NCBI GenBank assembly: GCA_021464525.1
Contig: JADRCO010000443.1
Span: forward strand, 1 to 33,689
Direction: 5' to 3'
DNA from: Rhizophagus sp. LPA8_4_AMF
Taxonomy: Eukaryota; Glomeromycota; Glomeromycetes; Glomerales; Glomeraceae
Length of the DNA: 33,689 nucleotides
A model generated the notes under the pieces. That model had not been told where the DNA came from. It did not search any database and saw only the letters and a list, made by a program, of their open reading frames with translations. This document shows positions 10,984 to 22,981 of this stretch, one piece after another. The position numbers were made by a program, and so were the translations under genes. Every line of letters starts with the position of its first letter. Position 1 is the stretch's first letter.

Positions 10984-12124
10984 GAAAAAAAAAAAAATAT
11001 ATATTGTGGAATATTTTTGTGTTATCAGTCAGACAAAGCAGAGATTAAAAAATATTGTTTATTTGCACCCCCTATTGATTTAAAATTGTGTATCACGTAA
11101 ATATTTTTTTGTGAGCAATTAAATGACAAATTAAGCTTGATATGACCAGAATAATAACCGGATAGACCGTAACGCAGAAGCGATCTGCAAGATCAGCTGC
11201 GACTTTTAAATTGGGAATCGAAAAATTTAGGATAAAATTTTATGATTTTTATTTGTTAATGTTGTTTTATCGATTTTTTTTTGTTTTTACCGTACTGAAA
11301 ATTTCTTAGTATAGCTAATCTTCTGTTACAATGTATAAATTATAATATATGAAGATCATAATCATCATATGTAATTCTTAATGACAATGATTACTGAGCC
11401 ATAAAACGTTCCCGCTCTTCGAAACTATTTGAGCAATAGTCTTTTAACCTAAGGGGAATCTTTACCTATAGCATGATTATATTATTTTTTGTTCCAAGAA
11501 AACTCAAGATAATACACTTAAAATATCTCGTTAAAAATATATATTGCACATTATCGATTAATCTGTTTGGTTTACTCAATTTACTTGTAAATATTTATTA
11601 TTTCATTGCTTTTCTTGAAATTTATAAAATAAAATGAATTCTGAGCAATCCTTTATAATGAATTATTCCAAGTACTCAATCTATCAAAAATTCTTTCATT
11701 TTCTTTAACCTTAAATTTTTATCATAAAATTGCATAATATTTGGTTAAATTTTAAATTAATTAAAAAGTAATTAGATAGGTATTAAATCAATATGATCTG
11801 TGATACTTTTTTTAATTTAATAAATTAAAAGAAGGTGCGAAAAACAAGTTTCCTTATTGATCATTTAAATAGCTTTCAAACCGCGAGTCATTATCTTAAT
11901 GACTACGATAAAAATGGCATGAGAATTAACAGTTAACACATGCTCTAAAATTTATTAATAACTTATGATTAGTGCCATTACAACTTGAAGAATTGAATTA
12001 TGAAATTAACTAAATTCATAGAGATGACTACAAGTAAAATTTATTGTACCAAAAACTTTTCAAAGCATATAAATAATTCGTTAAATACAATAATTTATAA
12101 TATAGTACACACCAATTAATCCAG
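10984..12124. other. Intergenic region between co-oriented BTB-TLDc genes
   Basis: AT-rich with no supported gene, repeat or RNA. It contains the promoter of the gene starting at 10983 and the 3' flank of the gene ending at 12125. Confidence 0.5.
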
Positions 12125-13604
12125 TTATTTTTTAATAACTTGAAACACTTCATAATCATCTGTTTTAAATGAATTTGGTAAATTAAGTGTAGGATATGAA
12201 TGTACACTACTTGACCAGGTATCAGAAGTATCATTGCCATAATATATATTTAAATCAGGACCAAATATTGGACCATAAGTTTGATGACATTGTATAGAAT
12301 ATAGATCACCTTTACTGTAAACTACATTTGCGCTTTCAAGCTTATTTTTATCTGCAAATGAAAATATAAAACTATCTTTTGTACCCTTAAAACTATTACT
12401 TGAATCCCAAAAAAGCGGATTATATCCTCCAACTATTTGCTCTGAATTCGAAATTTTTACTACAACTATAGTAGCTCCCTTGTTATTACATTTAGCATGA
12501 AATGATGCAGCTGTATTGCCATCTCTGCTAGCTCTATATAAAAGTTTAAATTCATAAGGAATATCTTTATTAATATGCTTTTCCACTTTTCTATCAATCC
12601 AATTTGGAAAGAGTGCAGCATGATTTGAATTAATTATAATAGATTCAATATTAAGCTTTGGATACTTTGGTTGTCTCGGTGTATATATTGGCTTGTATCC
12701 AGGAAGCATATAAAATTTAAAAATATCATCTCTTAATTCTTTAGATAATAATTTTTCATAAGGTTTAATTTTATTGTAATAATCTTCAGTAGATATTTCA
12801 TAAAATCTAATTAAAGGAATAAATTTGTAAAGAATCCTTTTAAGTATATTAATATCATCTTTGCTCCATTTAGAGACGTCTTGATTAAGTGTTTTTTCTT
12901 GTGCTATTCCCCATTTAATTAAATTTTCCCAAATTTCAATTTCTTTTAAATTCAAGTCATCACGTTTTAAAATAATTTCCAATAAAGGAGCGGATAGTTG
13001 AATGAATTTATCAGATTTGAATAAAATTTCTGGTTTAGAACAAATTTTTTCCAAGCAAAATTCTTGCAAATTAACAAGTGGTTTACAATAATATACGATT
13101 TGAAGAATTCCAACTGGATCATTTTGTAAGAATTGTTGTTGATTTTTGACGATGAAGTCTTCGGTAAGTTTGGTTAATTTTTTCAACATCATTTTGTCAG
13201 TAATAATCATAAAATCCAAAAGTTCAGTTCCAGCTTTATTAGTAATATTAAATTGACCAGTATAAATGTATCTAAGAAAAAAAAAATACGAGATTAAATA
13301 ACCGAATAAAAAAAAAAGACGAAGTTTTTGTACTGTACATAGTAACTTACTTTAGAATAATTTCAAAAGCTTGAGGAGAAATATTTGGTTTCTTAATTAT
13401 ATATTTTCCATCTTTTCTCTCAATATTTTCACTGGAAAGTATTTTTTTAAAATATTCGGATCTACAGCGCAAAATATTAGAATGCGCATGAAATTCCTTA
13501 AAATTAGGTTCTTCTCCAATATGAATTATAACATTATAATCCTCTTCTGTTTTGAGTAATTGTCCAAGCGCTTCAGGTACTTCAGATTCAAAATTATACG
13601 ACAT
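12125..13604 (-). CDS. BTB-BACK-TLDc domain protein, two exons
   Basis: Exon 1 is 13604-13351 and exon 2 is 13271-12125. The 79-nt intron has donor GTAAGT and acceptor TTCTTAG and is phase 2; here the split codon is Lys (AAA) rather than Arg. The joined frame gives 466 codons. I chose the ATG at 13604 (MSYNFESEV) over the upstream ATG at 13655 because the former aligns with the sister starts. BTB (EDYNVIIHIGEEPNFKEFHAHS), BACK-like region (CSKPEILFKSDKF, KRDDLNLKEIEIWENLIKW, YKFIPLIRFYEIS) and TLDc (LLYRASRDGNTAASFHAKC, NNKGATIVVVKI, IVGGYNPLFWDS, YGPIFGPDLNIYY, YEVFQVIKK) are all present. After the split codon it reads YIYTGQFNITNKAGTEL, the most divergent linker of the set, including MIITDKMMLKK in place of the usual LLIAVDELNIQ. 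Confidence 0.92.
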
Positions 13605-16019
13605 ATTTTTCTTATAAGTAAAATAAAGTTTCACCCGAAAATATTCTTTTAACAAAAAGAACTGAAAAAAAAATTTTTTATTGAAGATCCTATATTAAAT
13701 AAAGTAAAATTACGGACAGAATTCTCCGAACCAATCAAGGACGGTTTAGTGGTCAGGACCGGTGATCTTCCGTGCCTGATTGGCTTGCAAGTCTGCTACG
13801 GATAATTTTCATCGGATATCCGCTAGTAATGAGTGACACATTGCTCTATTAATTTAATAATTCTATTAACCAATAATATGTTTATTTTTAATTAAATAAA
13901 TTAAATAATCAATTATAATGGCATAATTTTAAAACTTATATTCTATTGAAAGCTTTTTTTCCATTCTATCATAGATTAAATCTACAATAAAAACAATTTA
14001 CAAGTACAGTACATAAATATAAAATTTGTTATCTTATGTCCATTATTAACTTACGGATCATATCTGGTCATCTTAATGTTGAAACAGTCAAACGGATTTT
14101 AATCTATTTCAAAAAATTTTTCAATTGTGCCCTTCTGCTAAAATTCTCTAACTTAATATTCCTAGCAACCTCGTTATTTGGCCATTTCCTAAACATTTGT
14201 TGTATAGGAATTTCATCAACAAAGCAGATACCAGCACGCTAAACTTACATTTGTTAATTAAAAATGAAAAAAATAAGTATAATTTCTGGATTATAGCGCT
14301 GATTAACATTACTCCTAAATGACTCGGGTCATTTATAATCTGCGTTTCATTTAAGTTTTTTCATATCATTTTTTTATTTTTCACGATAAAAGAGAAGTTA
14401 AATTCAGTTAATTTTTTCACTTTTATTTGATCAAAAATCTTGTAAAATGCCATTTGTGCGAGGTAACTCATCTGGTTGCTGAACTTGTTTATCTGTGGCA
14501 TTAATTTATTAAAACAACGATAATAAAGTTTCCTCAAACTTAGAATAATTTTCGCTGAAAACAGAATTGCTCGTAGACATTTGAAATATTTCTAAATTTT
14601 GATTAGACCTTAATATATCAGTATGGTTAATAGAAATTCGAATTATACAATTAATTTAACAAGGCTTAAGTAATGGAAAGAGTTTGCGTTTATTTTATAA
14701 CTTAATCATATCAAAAGGGACAATACGACTGATTAACAGGGAGAGAATTTTTTGAATCACATTTTAAAAGATCCTTGATCAGTTGTCACAAGTCACAACC
14801 AATTTATTTATCGCTTCAGACCAATAGTATCATTAATAGGAATGCCTATTATTTTTTTTTTTATCTTTATGACTAACGAAATAATAACAAAATGTTTAAC
14901 TTTTTATGTGTTAATTACATAGCCAAATATAGTTAGTTGTTAAGTATAAATGTTGTTGATTATTATAAATTACAGCAGCAGCAAGTACCGACTGTTCATT
15001 GATAGAAGGCCATTGTATTTAATTAAGATTACAAACAATTATATTATGATAATTTGAGAAATGCTATCCTTAAATAAAACATATTCACCGTTTTTTGTAA
15101 AAATTTAGTTGCCCATTCTGAGAAAAAGAATAGTGACTTGAAATAAATTTGAATATTGCAATCATTCGGTTAATATCACATTTATTGTTTACTGAATTTA
15201 GGTTAAAAAATTTATCACTTGATTATACTTTTCGGGTTTTTATGACTAAATAATACAGCTTAATGTGACCATCATAGACTTTGAATTCAAGATTATTTAC
15301 ATCAATGACTTTGAAATGTTTTATTCAATTTTTGGCTAAAATATTGACTAGTGATGCCGACCTAATTGATTTGTTTTAACAGAATTATAATTAAAGCACA
15401 TTATTGAAATTGTTAATCATCTTTATACCCTTAGAAAATTGATCACATGTCCAAGTTTTTTGGAATAAAAACTTGAAAGATGAGAATTTTTCTCAAAAAT
15501 TTTTTATAGGGTTTCATAATAATAAATTTAACAATAAAAAATTAATTTTATTATAAAGAGATATTTTATTTAAAAATTTCTGTTTACAAAAGTTATAAAC
15601 AAACTATAAATCTTTAGTGTACGTGCTTTGAATCCCGCCATCATTTAAACTTTATTATAGCTTTTAACAACTAGCAGTAAAGAATGTTTAATATATTTCA
15701 AAAAAAGTGCTTTGATTGACATATTAATGCAAATGTAAAGTCAATTACTATCATAGTCAATTACTAGTCATAATTATAGTTAATATGATGGATAATTATG
15801 AATAAAGTATGACTACATTTAATTACATTATTAAACTAAATCAATAAATATAAACGTTAAAATAACTTTATTTGTTTCAGCATAACTAATATTGACTCAT
15901 ATTTATATATACCATTTTTTAGTTAAAATTGGTTGAAATATCATACTAAATTATGCAATTAAATGTAATTATTGACATTGATGTATCAATTCAAATCATA
16001 CTACCTATTTTATATATAA
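13605..16019. other. Long intergenic region between divergent genes
   Basis: About 2.4 kb with no gene I can support. The plus-strand frame at 14036-14242 has no recognised family. The minus strand over about 14130-14240 reads RKWPNNEVARNIKLENFSRR in one frame, which looks protein-like, but a stop follows soon after. Near 15735-15775 the word AGTCAATTACTA occurs twice, 16 bp apart. Possible decayed coding matter, not identifiable by eye. Confidence 0.4.
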
Positions 16020-16516
16020 GATACTAAGTATTAATTTTTATTTTTCTTTATTCTTTTTTTTCTTTATTCTTTCTTAACAATTTATACAATTAATAAATTT
16101 CTTGACTCTTTATTTTTTATTCATAACTACATTATTATATTTATCAGAAATTAACTAAATTCTTAACTTTATCTCTATTTTTCTCTTTCATTATTAAAAT
16201 TTTTGTTCATTTATTATTTATTCTTTATTCAAATCCTTTGCTCAATTTTATTCTTTTAACATTTTATATGTATTCTTTATTAGTTCTTAAATTCATTATT
16301 CTTTTTATTCTTCAATTCAATTCTTTAACAATTTATATTCTTGATCCTTTTTATTCTTTTTATTCTTAACAATTCATTAATTAAATTCTTTATTAACTCT
16401 TTATACAATTTAACTTCCCTATTGAACAATTTAGTACTCATCTGCTCTTTAACTATTTGCTTTATTATAAACTTCTTTTTTTTAACAATTAATTTACCTA
16501 TTTGAAATTAATCAAT
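16020..16516 (+). promoter_or_regulatory. Long pyrimidine-rich leader or promoter of the second nuclease gene
   Basis: Nearly 500 bp whose plus strand is strongly T/C-biased. It is made of degenerate repeats of TTCTTTATT-type words alternating with TTAACAATTTA-type words, and it runs right up to the start codon at 16517. CT-rich tracts directly before the start are common in fungal promoters and leaders, but this one is unusually long. Where transcription starts cannot be seen. Confidence 0.45.
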
Positions 16517-18386
16517 ATGAGCACATCTACAAACTATCCTGGCCAAAATGGTAAGTCCTATGAATAGTATTTTAACTTGTAATATTGAGCTACTAACCAA
16601 CCAACCTTTTGAATTTTTAGTTCTTATTTCTTATTTAAAAAAGCAAGGCAGTAATTCATCGTATTATGGATTTTTGAATTTGCATTATAATATCATTGTT
16701 ACTTCAACTTTCTCAGATGACTGGAAAAGCCTTGATAATGCTTGGACTACTCATTTTTTGGAGGAAGCAGAAAAATTGAACTTAAATCAGAAAGTTTTAA
16801 AAGAAAAGGTGTGTTTTTTTTTATTTTGCAAAGTTAGGGTAACTCCTAAGCGAGTCGAGGAATTCCTGTTCAATTTAGAAGGATTACTATATCAACAACT
16901 TTAGTAGTAGATCAAGAAATCTTTTGTTTGATTTATGAGAATACAGCCTTGGTATAACAGCTTTGGTAGTAGATCAAGAACATTTGGTTTGATTTAAGAG
17001 AATATATCTTTAGTATAACAACTTTGGAAATTTTGGGTCAATTTAGAAGAATTACCATGTATTAATATCTGGTAGCAAGTCAAGGAATTCCTGGTTTAAT
17101 TAGGAGAATTACTGTATTGACATGTTGGTAACCAATCCAGGATCTCAATATGGGCACCCTATCTTTGTTGTTGATAAAAGTCTGTTAATTCTGGAGGAGG
17201 AATTGACTATGTACCTTCTTTTATTACTAAATAAAAATTTTCACACTACTAACAATCTTTTCTTATAACAGATAAATGCAGAACACTTTCGCTATACAGA
17301 TAATTTGCAAACATTCTGGCAAAGAATCATTAAGGAACATAAGAAAGAAAATATATTATCTACTGCTACTACTGTTACATTACATCCAAAAGCCATTAAG
17401 ATTTCAGTTAAGAAATTACCTAATTCTAAAGCTTCTCAACAAGATTTTCATAAAAAAGCTCAAAAGAATACTGAAATTCAAGTTAAACAGAAAGAAGAGT
17501 TGAAAAGAATAAGAGATAATGATGATACTGAAATTGGTAAATTATAATATTATTAGTATATTATTTCTTTTTTACATTATTTTATATTATACTATTGAAT
17601 TTTATCTAATAACTATTAACTAGAGCACTGGAAGAAACAAAGCCAAATTTTAAAACAAAACAAGAACAATTTAGCATATAAACAAGCTGTTGACAATGCA
17701 CTTCTTATTGCTTCAGCATATGAAAGTCTTATTGCAGATAATATTAAACCTTTTATTAAAATTCTAAAGACTTCTTTACTAACAAGATCACGAATGTCAC
17801 TATCATCAGCAAATGAATCTGTGCTGCAGGCAATTGTAGAAAATCTTTTACCATCAAAATATTATATTCCAGAGCTTTCACTAGTAATGAATGGCAAAAA
17901 GCCAAAGGCTCAGGTCACTTTGGTTATTTAGATATTTTTATTTTGAGTATTTTAGGAGATAATAACATTTGTTTGGAACTAAAATATATTAAAGTAGTTG
18001 GTCTTATTAATGGAAATCAGAAAAATAATTTTGGCAGTGCAAATGAACTAGAAGATTTAGGCAAAATACTTGAAAAGGAAAATGAAGAATCTGTATTAAA
18101 AAGACCATATTCTTATTGGTCAAAAGAAGATAAAAAAACAAATCAGACAACTATAGGTGAAATACTAAATAATGGGATGAATCAATTAAATTCATACATG
18201 AAGACCATTTCAAAAGGAAGAGTTATGAATTATTCTAGCTCAGGAGTTTTTGATGAGTGTGTTAAAATAACAAAATCAAAACCAAATAAGTTAAAGGGAT
18301 TTGTCATATTAGTAATTGGTTTTCATCGCATTTTATGGAGATCTGCTGAAGAAGTAACAACTAACTATATATATAATAAAGTTTAG
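16517..18386 (+). CDS. PD-(D/E)XK nuclease-like protein with a non-SAM N terminus, four exons, one frame break
   Basis: Proposed exons: 16517-16550 (MSTSTNYPGQN, donor GTAAGT), 16717-16808 (DDWKSLDNAWTTHFLEEAEK, donor GTGTGT), 17272-17536 (NAEHFRYTDNLQTFWQRII, then a Lys/Gln-rich stretch), and 17624-18386. Intron phases 1, 0 and 1 fit exactly. The last exon carries the nuclease-like domain shared with the gene at 6189: SLSSANESVLQAIVENLLP, GHFGYLDIF with the Asp, ICLELKYIK with E-x-K, a NNGMNQLNSYM helix and GFVILVIGFHRIL. The frame is interrupted once near 17910, just before the GHFGYLD motif, so it is either a recently inactivated gene or carries a sequence error. It has no SAM domain. The second intron (463 nt) contains a decayed tandem repeat. 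The function beyond the nuclease fold is unknown. Confidence 0.7.
16852..17145 (+). repeat. Decayed tandem repeat (units of about 46-62 bp) in an intron
   Basis: About five units, each starting with a GTAGATCAAG-like word (GAGTCGAGG, GTAGATCAAG, GTAGATCAAG, a partial unit, GCAAGTCAAGG) and ending in TTGGTA or similar. Starts are near 16852, 16907, 16969, 17029 and 17075, with a partial sixth at 17131. The units diverge but share the AATTTAGAAGAATTAC core. They lie wholly inside the 463-nt intron of the nuclease gene. Confidence 0.65.
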
Positions 18387-19184
18387 TAATAATATTTTTT
18401 TCATTTATTAAATACATATTATATAAAATAAATTACTGCTTTAGTAGATATAATATTTCTAACTAGATATATATCAATATTATTTTTGTTCATTTTTTTT
18501 AAAGAAAAACAAGAATACACTAAATTATAATAACCAGGAAATTTTGAAAATATAAACTATTAAATATATAGAGTTTTTTCGTTAGGATTTTAATTATGGA
18601 AATAAATTTGTATTGATTTATATATTTATAATATATTTCAACTTTCTTTTTTTATTTACAGTAGGCTTGTTGAGAAAATCTTTACCACAAAAGTCAGTCA
18701 TACAAAAATTACATTATGCGAACTATATTAATAATCATTTTTTGGAGTACCTATATCATCATAACAAGCCAGAGTTTGTCAAGAGCCTACTTTATTATTA
18801 GTCACGATGTATTATTAATCTTAAAAGAATGTTCTACATAATTGTATAGGTAATTTGTCTCTACTCAATAAATGTAATTAAAAAATGTCAAAAAGACCGT
18901 TTTTTTAAAAAAAAAATTTATTTTTAAAAAAATATAATTTAGCTAATCTTATCTTGATTGTGAATTACAATGTTGAATATTCCTCTAACTCTTGCGATAA
19001 TAACAGTTAAGAAATACCAGCAATCACGTCACAGATAGTCAACAGCAAGTAAAGTTAATACTTTCATACTTAAATCGGAAATCAGTATTTTCTTAATTTT
19101 AGTTTAATACTATTACTGTATTACAAAAATAAGAATAGTTATATAATTTCACATGGCCAAATCCCAAAACTTATATTTTATGCA
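18387..19184. other. Intergenic region
   Basis: AT-rich with no supported gene. A frame at 18613-18801 begins with a hydrophobic stretch (IFIIYFNFLFLFTVG), but it is short, has no match I recognise and lies after the stop of the nuclease gene. Confidence 0.45.
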
Positions 19185-20767
19185 ATGTCTTCAAAATTTT
19201 TGGAAGAGTTATCCATTGATTACAAAAAGCTTTTTGAAACAGAAATAGGATATGATGCTATTATTTATGTTGGAGAAGTGTAAAAGAGAACCATGCTCAT
19301 TCAAATATTCTATGTATCATTTTAATACTGCATTTACTAATAATTTGACATGGAAAGCTTATATTAAGAAAGCCCAGGTAATGCAAATAATTAATAAAGT
19401 TTTACCATTTGTATAAATTATTTAACAAAATTATCTTCACTTTCGCTATATCAAAAATATTAAAATTTCAATTATTTGAATATATCTAGGTTTTAGGAAA
19501 AAACATTGAAAAGGTATGAATCAATTGAATACATCCAAGAATTTCAATAGAAAAATTATCATCTGGATTTAATGGCTCTATTCCGCTAATAAGAATAATT
19601 GTAAATTCAGAAGAAAGTCTACTAATGGAGTATTTTGATTTCATTTTTTTTCAAACTTAGCCGTTTTATTTATTGTAGATTCATTGAAATGGAAAACTTA
19701 CAAGGACCAGATGTGAAATTATTAATTGCAGAGGAAAAACTTATTATTTGACAATTAATTTCTCATATTCAGAGCATAAGACTGAATTTTTAAATCAAAA
19801 TTCTGCCAGTATTCTAGAAATTGTTTATAAACATGAAGCTTTTACGGATTTATTGAGTTATTGTCCTGAAATATTTATGAAGAACCTAATATTTATTTGA
19901 TTCAAATAAATTTATCAACTTAAAAGCCCCTTTAATGGAATTAATGTTGAAGAGAGATAATCTAAATATGGATGAGATTAAAATTTGGGAGAGTTTATAA
20001 ATCTGTGTTTTGTTCAACAAAATATGAAGATTAATCAGAGTGATCCAAAAAAATGGAATAAAAAAGAAATTGCAAAGGTTGAAAGATCATTACACAGGTT
20101 TATTCCCTTAATTCAATTTTATGATATTAAACCTGAAGATAATTAAGTTTACTGTTGTAAAAATATCTTACCACAAGAATTAATAATTCATGACTTTTGG
20201 AATTTCATATACAGTAGTTCCTATTATGCAGCCTAGAACTAATGTAGCATCGTCAAGAAAATTTATACTTGATTCAACCTTTATTGAATCATATTACATT
20301 ATTCCCCTTTTGCATCAGGTATTGACAAAAAAGATTTTTCACATTATAACAATTAGAAGGTTCCTTATGATTTTAATTTATTATATTGTTGGATTTAATG
20401 CTGCATAATTCTATGGAAATTGTGATAATAAAGGAGCTACCATCTAGATAGCAAAAATTCAAAGTTCAACACAATTTAATTGGAGGGTACAATCTACTTG
20501 ATTGTAATGGAAGTAATTAGTTTTTTATTTAATTTTGCAAATAGAAAGACATTTCTGCTGCAAAATTATGTTATATCAATGAAGCAAAATATGCTATTTA
20601 TTGCAGTAATAGTAATAGTCAAGGTCCTCGTATGGGTGGATTATATTGTCCTGATTCCAACAATTGGTTTGTTTGTAATAATATTCATTATCCCAATATA
20701 GCTAGGGTTACCGTCAAGTTTTACAATAAGAAAATATGAAGTATTCCAAGTAATTAACAATAAATAG
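19185..20767 (+). pseudogene. BTB-BACK-TLDc pseudogene (MSSKFL subfamily)
   Basis: It starts MSSKFLEELSIDYKKLFETEIGYDAIIY, as in the genes at 3773 and 23626, then loses frame where about 8 bases around 19279 are missing relative to 23626, giving GEV and a stop. Further deletions remove most of the BTB core near 19320. The intron region (about 19379-19665) is some 190 bp longer than in the sisters. Exon 2 traces remain in several frames: MENLQGPDVKLLIAEE, ILEIVYKHEAFTDLLSYC, LLKRDNLNMDEIKIWE, HRFIPLIQFYDIKPED, DNKGAT, and YEVFQVINNK before the stop at 20765-20767. There are at least five disruptions, so no full product is possible. At this level of decay it is clearly older than the single-base changes in the genes at 782 and 23626. 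Confidence 0.9.
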
Positions 20768-21456
20768 GATTTATTTTTATTTGTGTCACTTTTGTTTTAG
20801 GTAGCCTTTTCTCTGTAATAAAATTGTCCTAAATTAGATTGATATTCGTATTATAAGTCTTAATCAGTAATGAAACATTTCCGCTAAACTGATTATAACT
20901 AACTGTATTATAATAATGATAATTGATTTATAATGAAATTATCTATTTTCCCATTCCAAAAAATTTACTTTTAAAATATTAAAAATCTAAGTTTTGCGAT
21001 CAAAATTTTACAGATGTAAAATTAGCAAGTTTCGGCAAAATTTTTTGATGAGAAATACAATGCTTCAACTAATGAAATAATAATAACTAGGTCACGGGAA
21101 CCGTTGGGCACGCGTACTTGAAGTATGAAGCTTTGGACAATTAAATCCACATATAAACAAAAATACGTTACACAAGATCTGAAATTTTTATTGGTATAAG
21201 CTCTAAGCTCTTACGCTAAATAATGTAATCCTAAACTTACTACATAATCTTTCAAATTTATTAAATAAAAACTTTTCATAATGAATTTATATTATTATTG
21301 CTCAAAATGAATACGGATAGAATTCTCAGTTTGTGTTAAATGCCTTTTCGGTTCTTGCACCTTTATAATTTTTTATTCACTTTACTTTATTACTAAATGG
21401 TCCGAAACTTTAGTTTATTAACTTAGTGTATATAATAATAAATACGATACAAACGA
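20768..21456. other. Intergenic region between a pseudogene and a BTB-TLDc gene
   Basis: The 3' flanks of convergent units. No coding frame, RNA or repeat was recognised. Confidence 0.5.
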
Positions 21457-22903
21457 TCAATACTTTACAATAACTTGAAATACTTCATAATCAACTACAT
21501 TCATGCTTTTTGGTAAATCGAGTCCAGGGTAGCAGCTTGTACAGGTACTATACCAAAAATCAGGATTATCATCATAATTTACGTATAAATCACCACCAAA
21601 AGATGGACCATATACCGGACCACTATATACAGAATATCGACTACCTGTACTATAGGTCATTTTTGCAGTTTGAAGATCATTCTTATTTGTAAATAAGAAT
21701 ACAAAACTCTCACTTGTAGTCTTATAACTGGAACTTAAATCCCAATTAAGTGGGTTATATCCTCCAATTATTTGTTCCGAATTTATAATTTTTGCTACAA
21801 CTATAGTTGCCCCTTTGTTATCACATTTAGCATGAAATGCTGCAGCTGTATTACCGTCTCTGCTTGCTCTATATAAAAGATTAAATTTATAATACTTGGT
21901 ATCATTATCTCTCTTATCAATCCAATTTGAAAAAAGCGCGATATGTCTTCGATTAATTAGAATAGAATCAATAAAACGTCTTGGTAAAAAGTCGAGTGCT
22001 GGTTTATACCCTGGGACAAGATGAAATTTTGACATATTCTCCCGTAATTCTTTAGATAAAATCCCTTCATAGGGTTTAACTTTATTAATATAGTCTTCGG
22101 AAGATATCACATTAAATCTAATAAAAGGAATAAATTTATAAAGAACGCTTTTAAAAATATTAATATGATCTTCATTCCATTTAGAAACGTTTTGATTAAG
22201 TCCTTGTCCTTGTGCAAAACTCCATTTAATTAAGCCATCCCAAATTTCAATCTCATCTAAATTTAAGTCATCTCGTTTTAGAAGAAATTCTAATAGTGGT
22301 TCTTCTAAATTAATAATTTTATCGGAATTATATATCATACCAATTTCTTCAAGACAATAATTCAATAAATCTGTGAATAATTCATTATGATAAACCATTT
22401 GAAGAATTTCCATAAAATTCTCTCGTAAGAACTTTTTATCATTTATTAAATGCTTTTGAACACAAGTAACCAATGTTTGAATGTTAAATTCATCTACTGC
22501 AATCAATAATTCCAATATCTCGGGACCTTGCAAATTTGTTAAATCAATTTTTCCACAATAAATAAATCTAAATGTTAAAAAAAATGATAAATTTCTTCGC
22601 ATTTAATACATCAAAACATCTTTATGTATTTGTTCATTTATTTCATTACCTTATAATAATTTTGAATATTCGAGGAGAAATGTTAGGTTTTTTAAATATG
22701 AAAATTCCATTTTTCTTCTCGACCCAATCATTATATAGTGCTGCAAAAAAATATTGAGACCTAGCACATAGGATGAGTGAGTGCGCATGAATTTCATTCA
22801 TATTTTCATCTTTACCAGCATATATAATAACATCATGCCCTTTTTCAGTTTCAAGTAATTTTTCATAATCACTACTAATTTCTTGAGGGTATTCGAAAGA
22901 CAT
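21457..22903 (-). CDS. BTB-BACK-TLDc domain protein (FEY subfamily), two exons
   Basis: Exon 1 is 22903-22650 and exon 2 is 22567-21457. The 82-nt intron has donor GTAATG and acceptor CATTTAG, phase 2 in an Arg codon. The joined frame gives 454 codons. BTB: GHDVIIYAGKDENMNEIHAHSLI. BACK-like region: CVQKHLINDKKFLRENFMEI, KRDDLNLDEIEIWDGLIKW. It lacks part of the ICxEPEILF segment (reads EEIGMIYNSDK). TLDc: LLYRASRDGNTAAAFHAKC, DNKGATIVVAKI, IIGGYNPLNWDL, YGPSFGGDLYVNYDD, YEVFQVIVKY. The ending VIVKY differs from the usual VIKK. It is divergent with the gene at 23626, with 722 bp between the starts. A 17-bp motif shared with two sisters lies 59 bp before the start. Confidence 0.93.
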
Positions 22904-22961
22904 TTTTTTTCAAATTTTATGTATTCATTGTTTAAATTTATTAGTTAGTTATATGTGAATA

Positions 22962-22978
22962 TGTGAAACGTTGATCAA
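22962..22978 (-). promoter_or_regulatory. Conserved upstream motif, copy 1
   Basis: TGTGAAACGTTGATCAA, 59 bp before the start codon at 22903. The same 17 bases occur before the two sister genes at 27842 and 32528. Here it also forms part of a perfect 14-bp palindrome, ACGTTGATCAACGT, at 22968-22981. The position and symmetry suggest a transcription-factor site, but shared ancestry of the flanks is enough to explain identity. Confidence 0.5.
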
Positions 22979-22981
22979 CGT

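Noticed and set aside
13605-13655. Upstream ATG extending the gene at 12125 by 17 residues
   Set aside because: The extension is not shared, and MSYNFE at 13604 aligns with MSYENW and other family starts.
14036-14242. Possible small gene or, on the other strand, a fragment reading RKWPNNEVARNIKLENF
   Set aside because: Both frames are short, a stop soon interrupts the minus-strand one, and no family is recognised.
18613-18801. Extra 3' exon of the nuclease gene with a membrane-like segment
   Set aside because: The nuclease domain already ends with a stop at 18386 and the sister gene has nothing beyond it.
20190-20701. Two open frames of about 72 residues as separate genes
   Set aside because: They are out-of-frame readings of the decayed TLDc half of the pseudogene at 19185.
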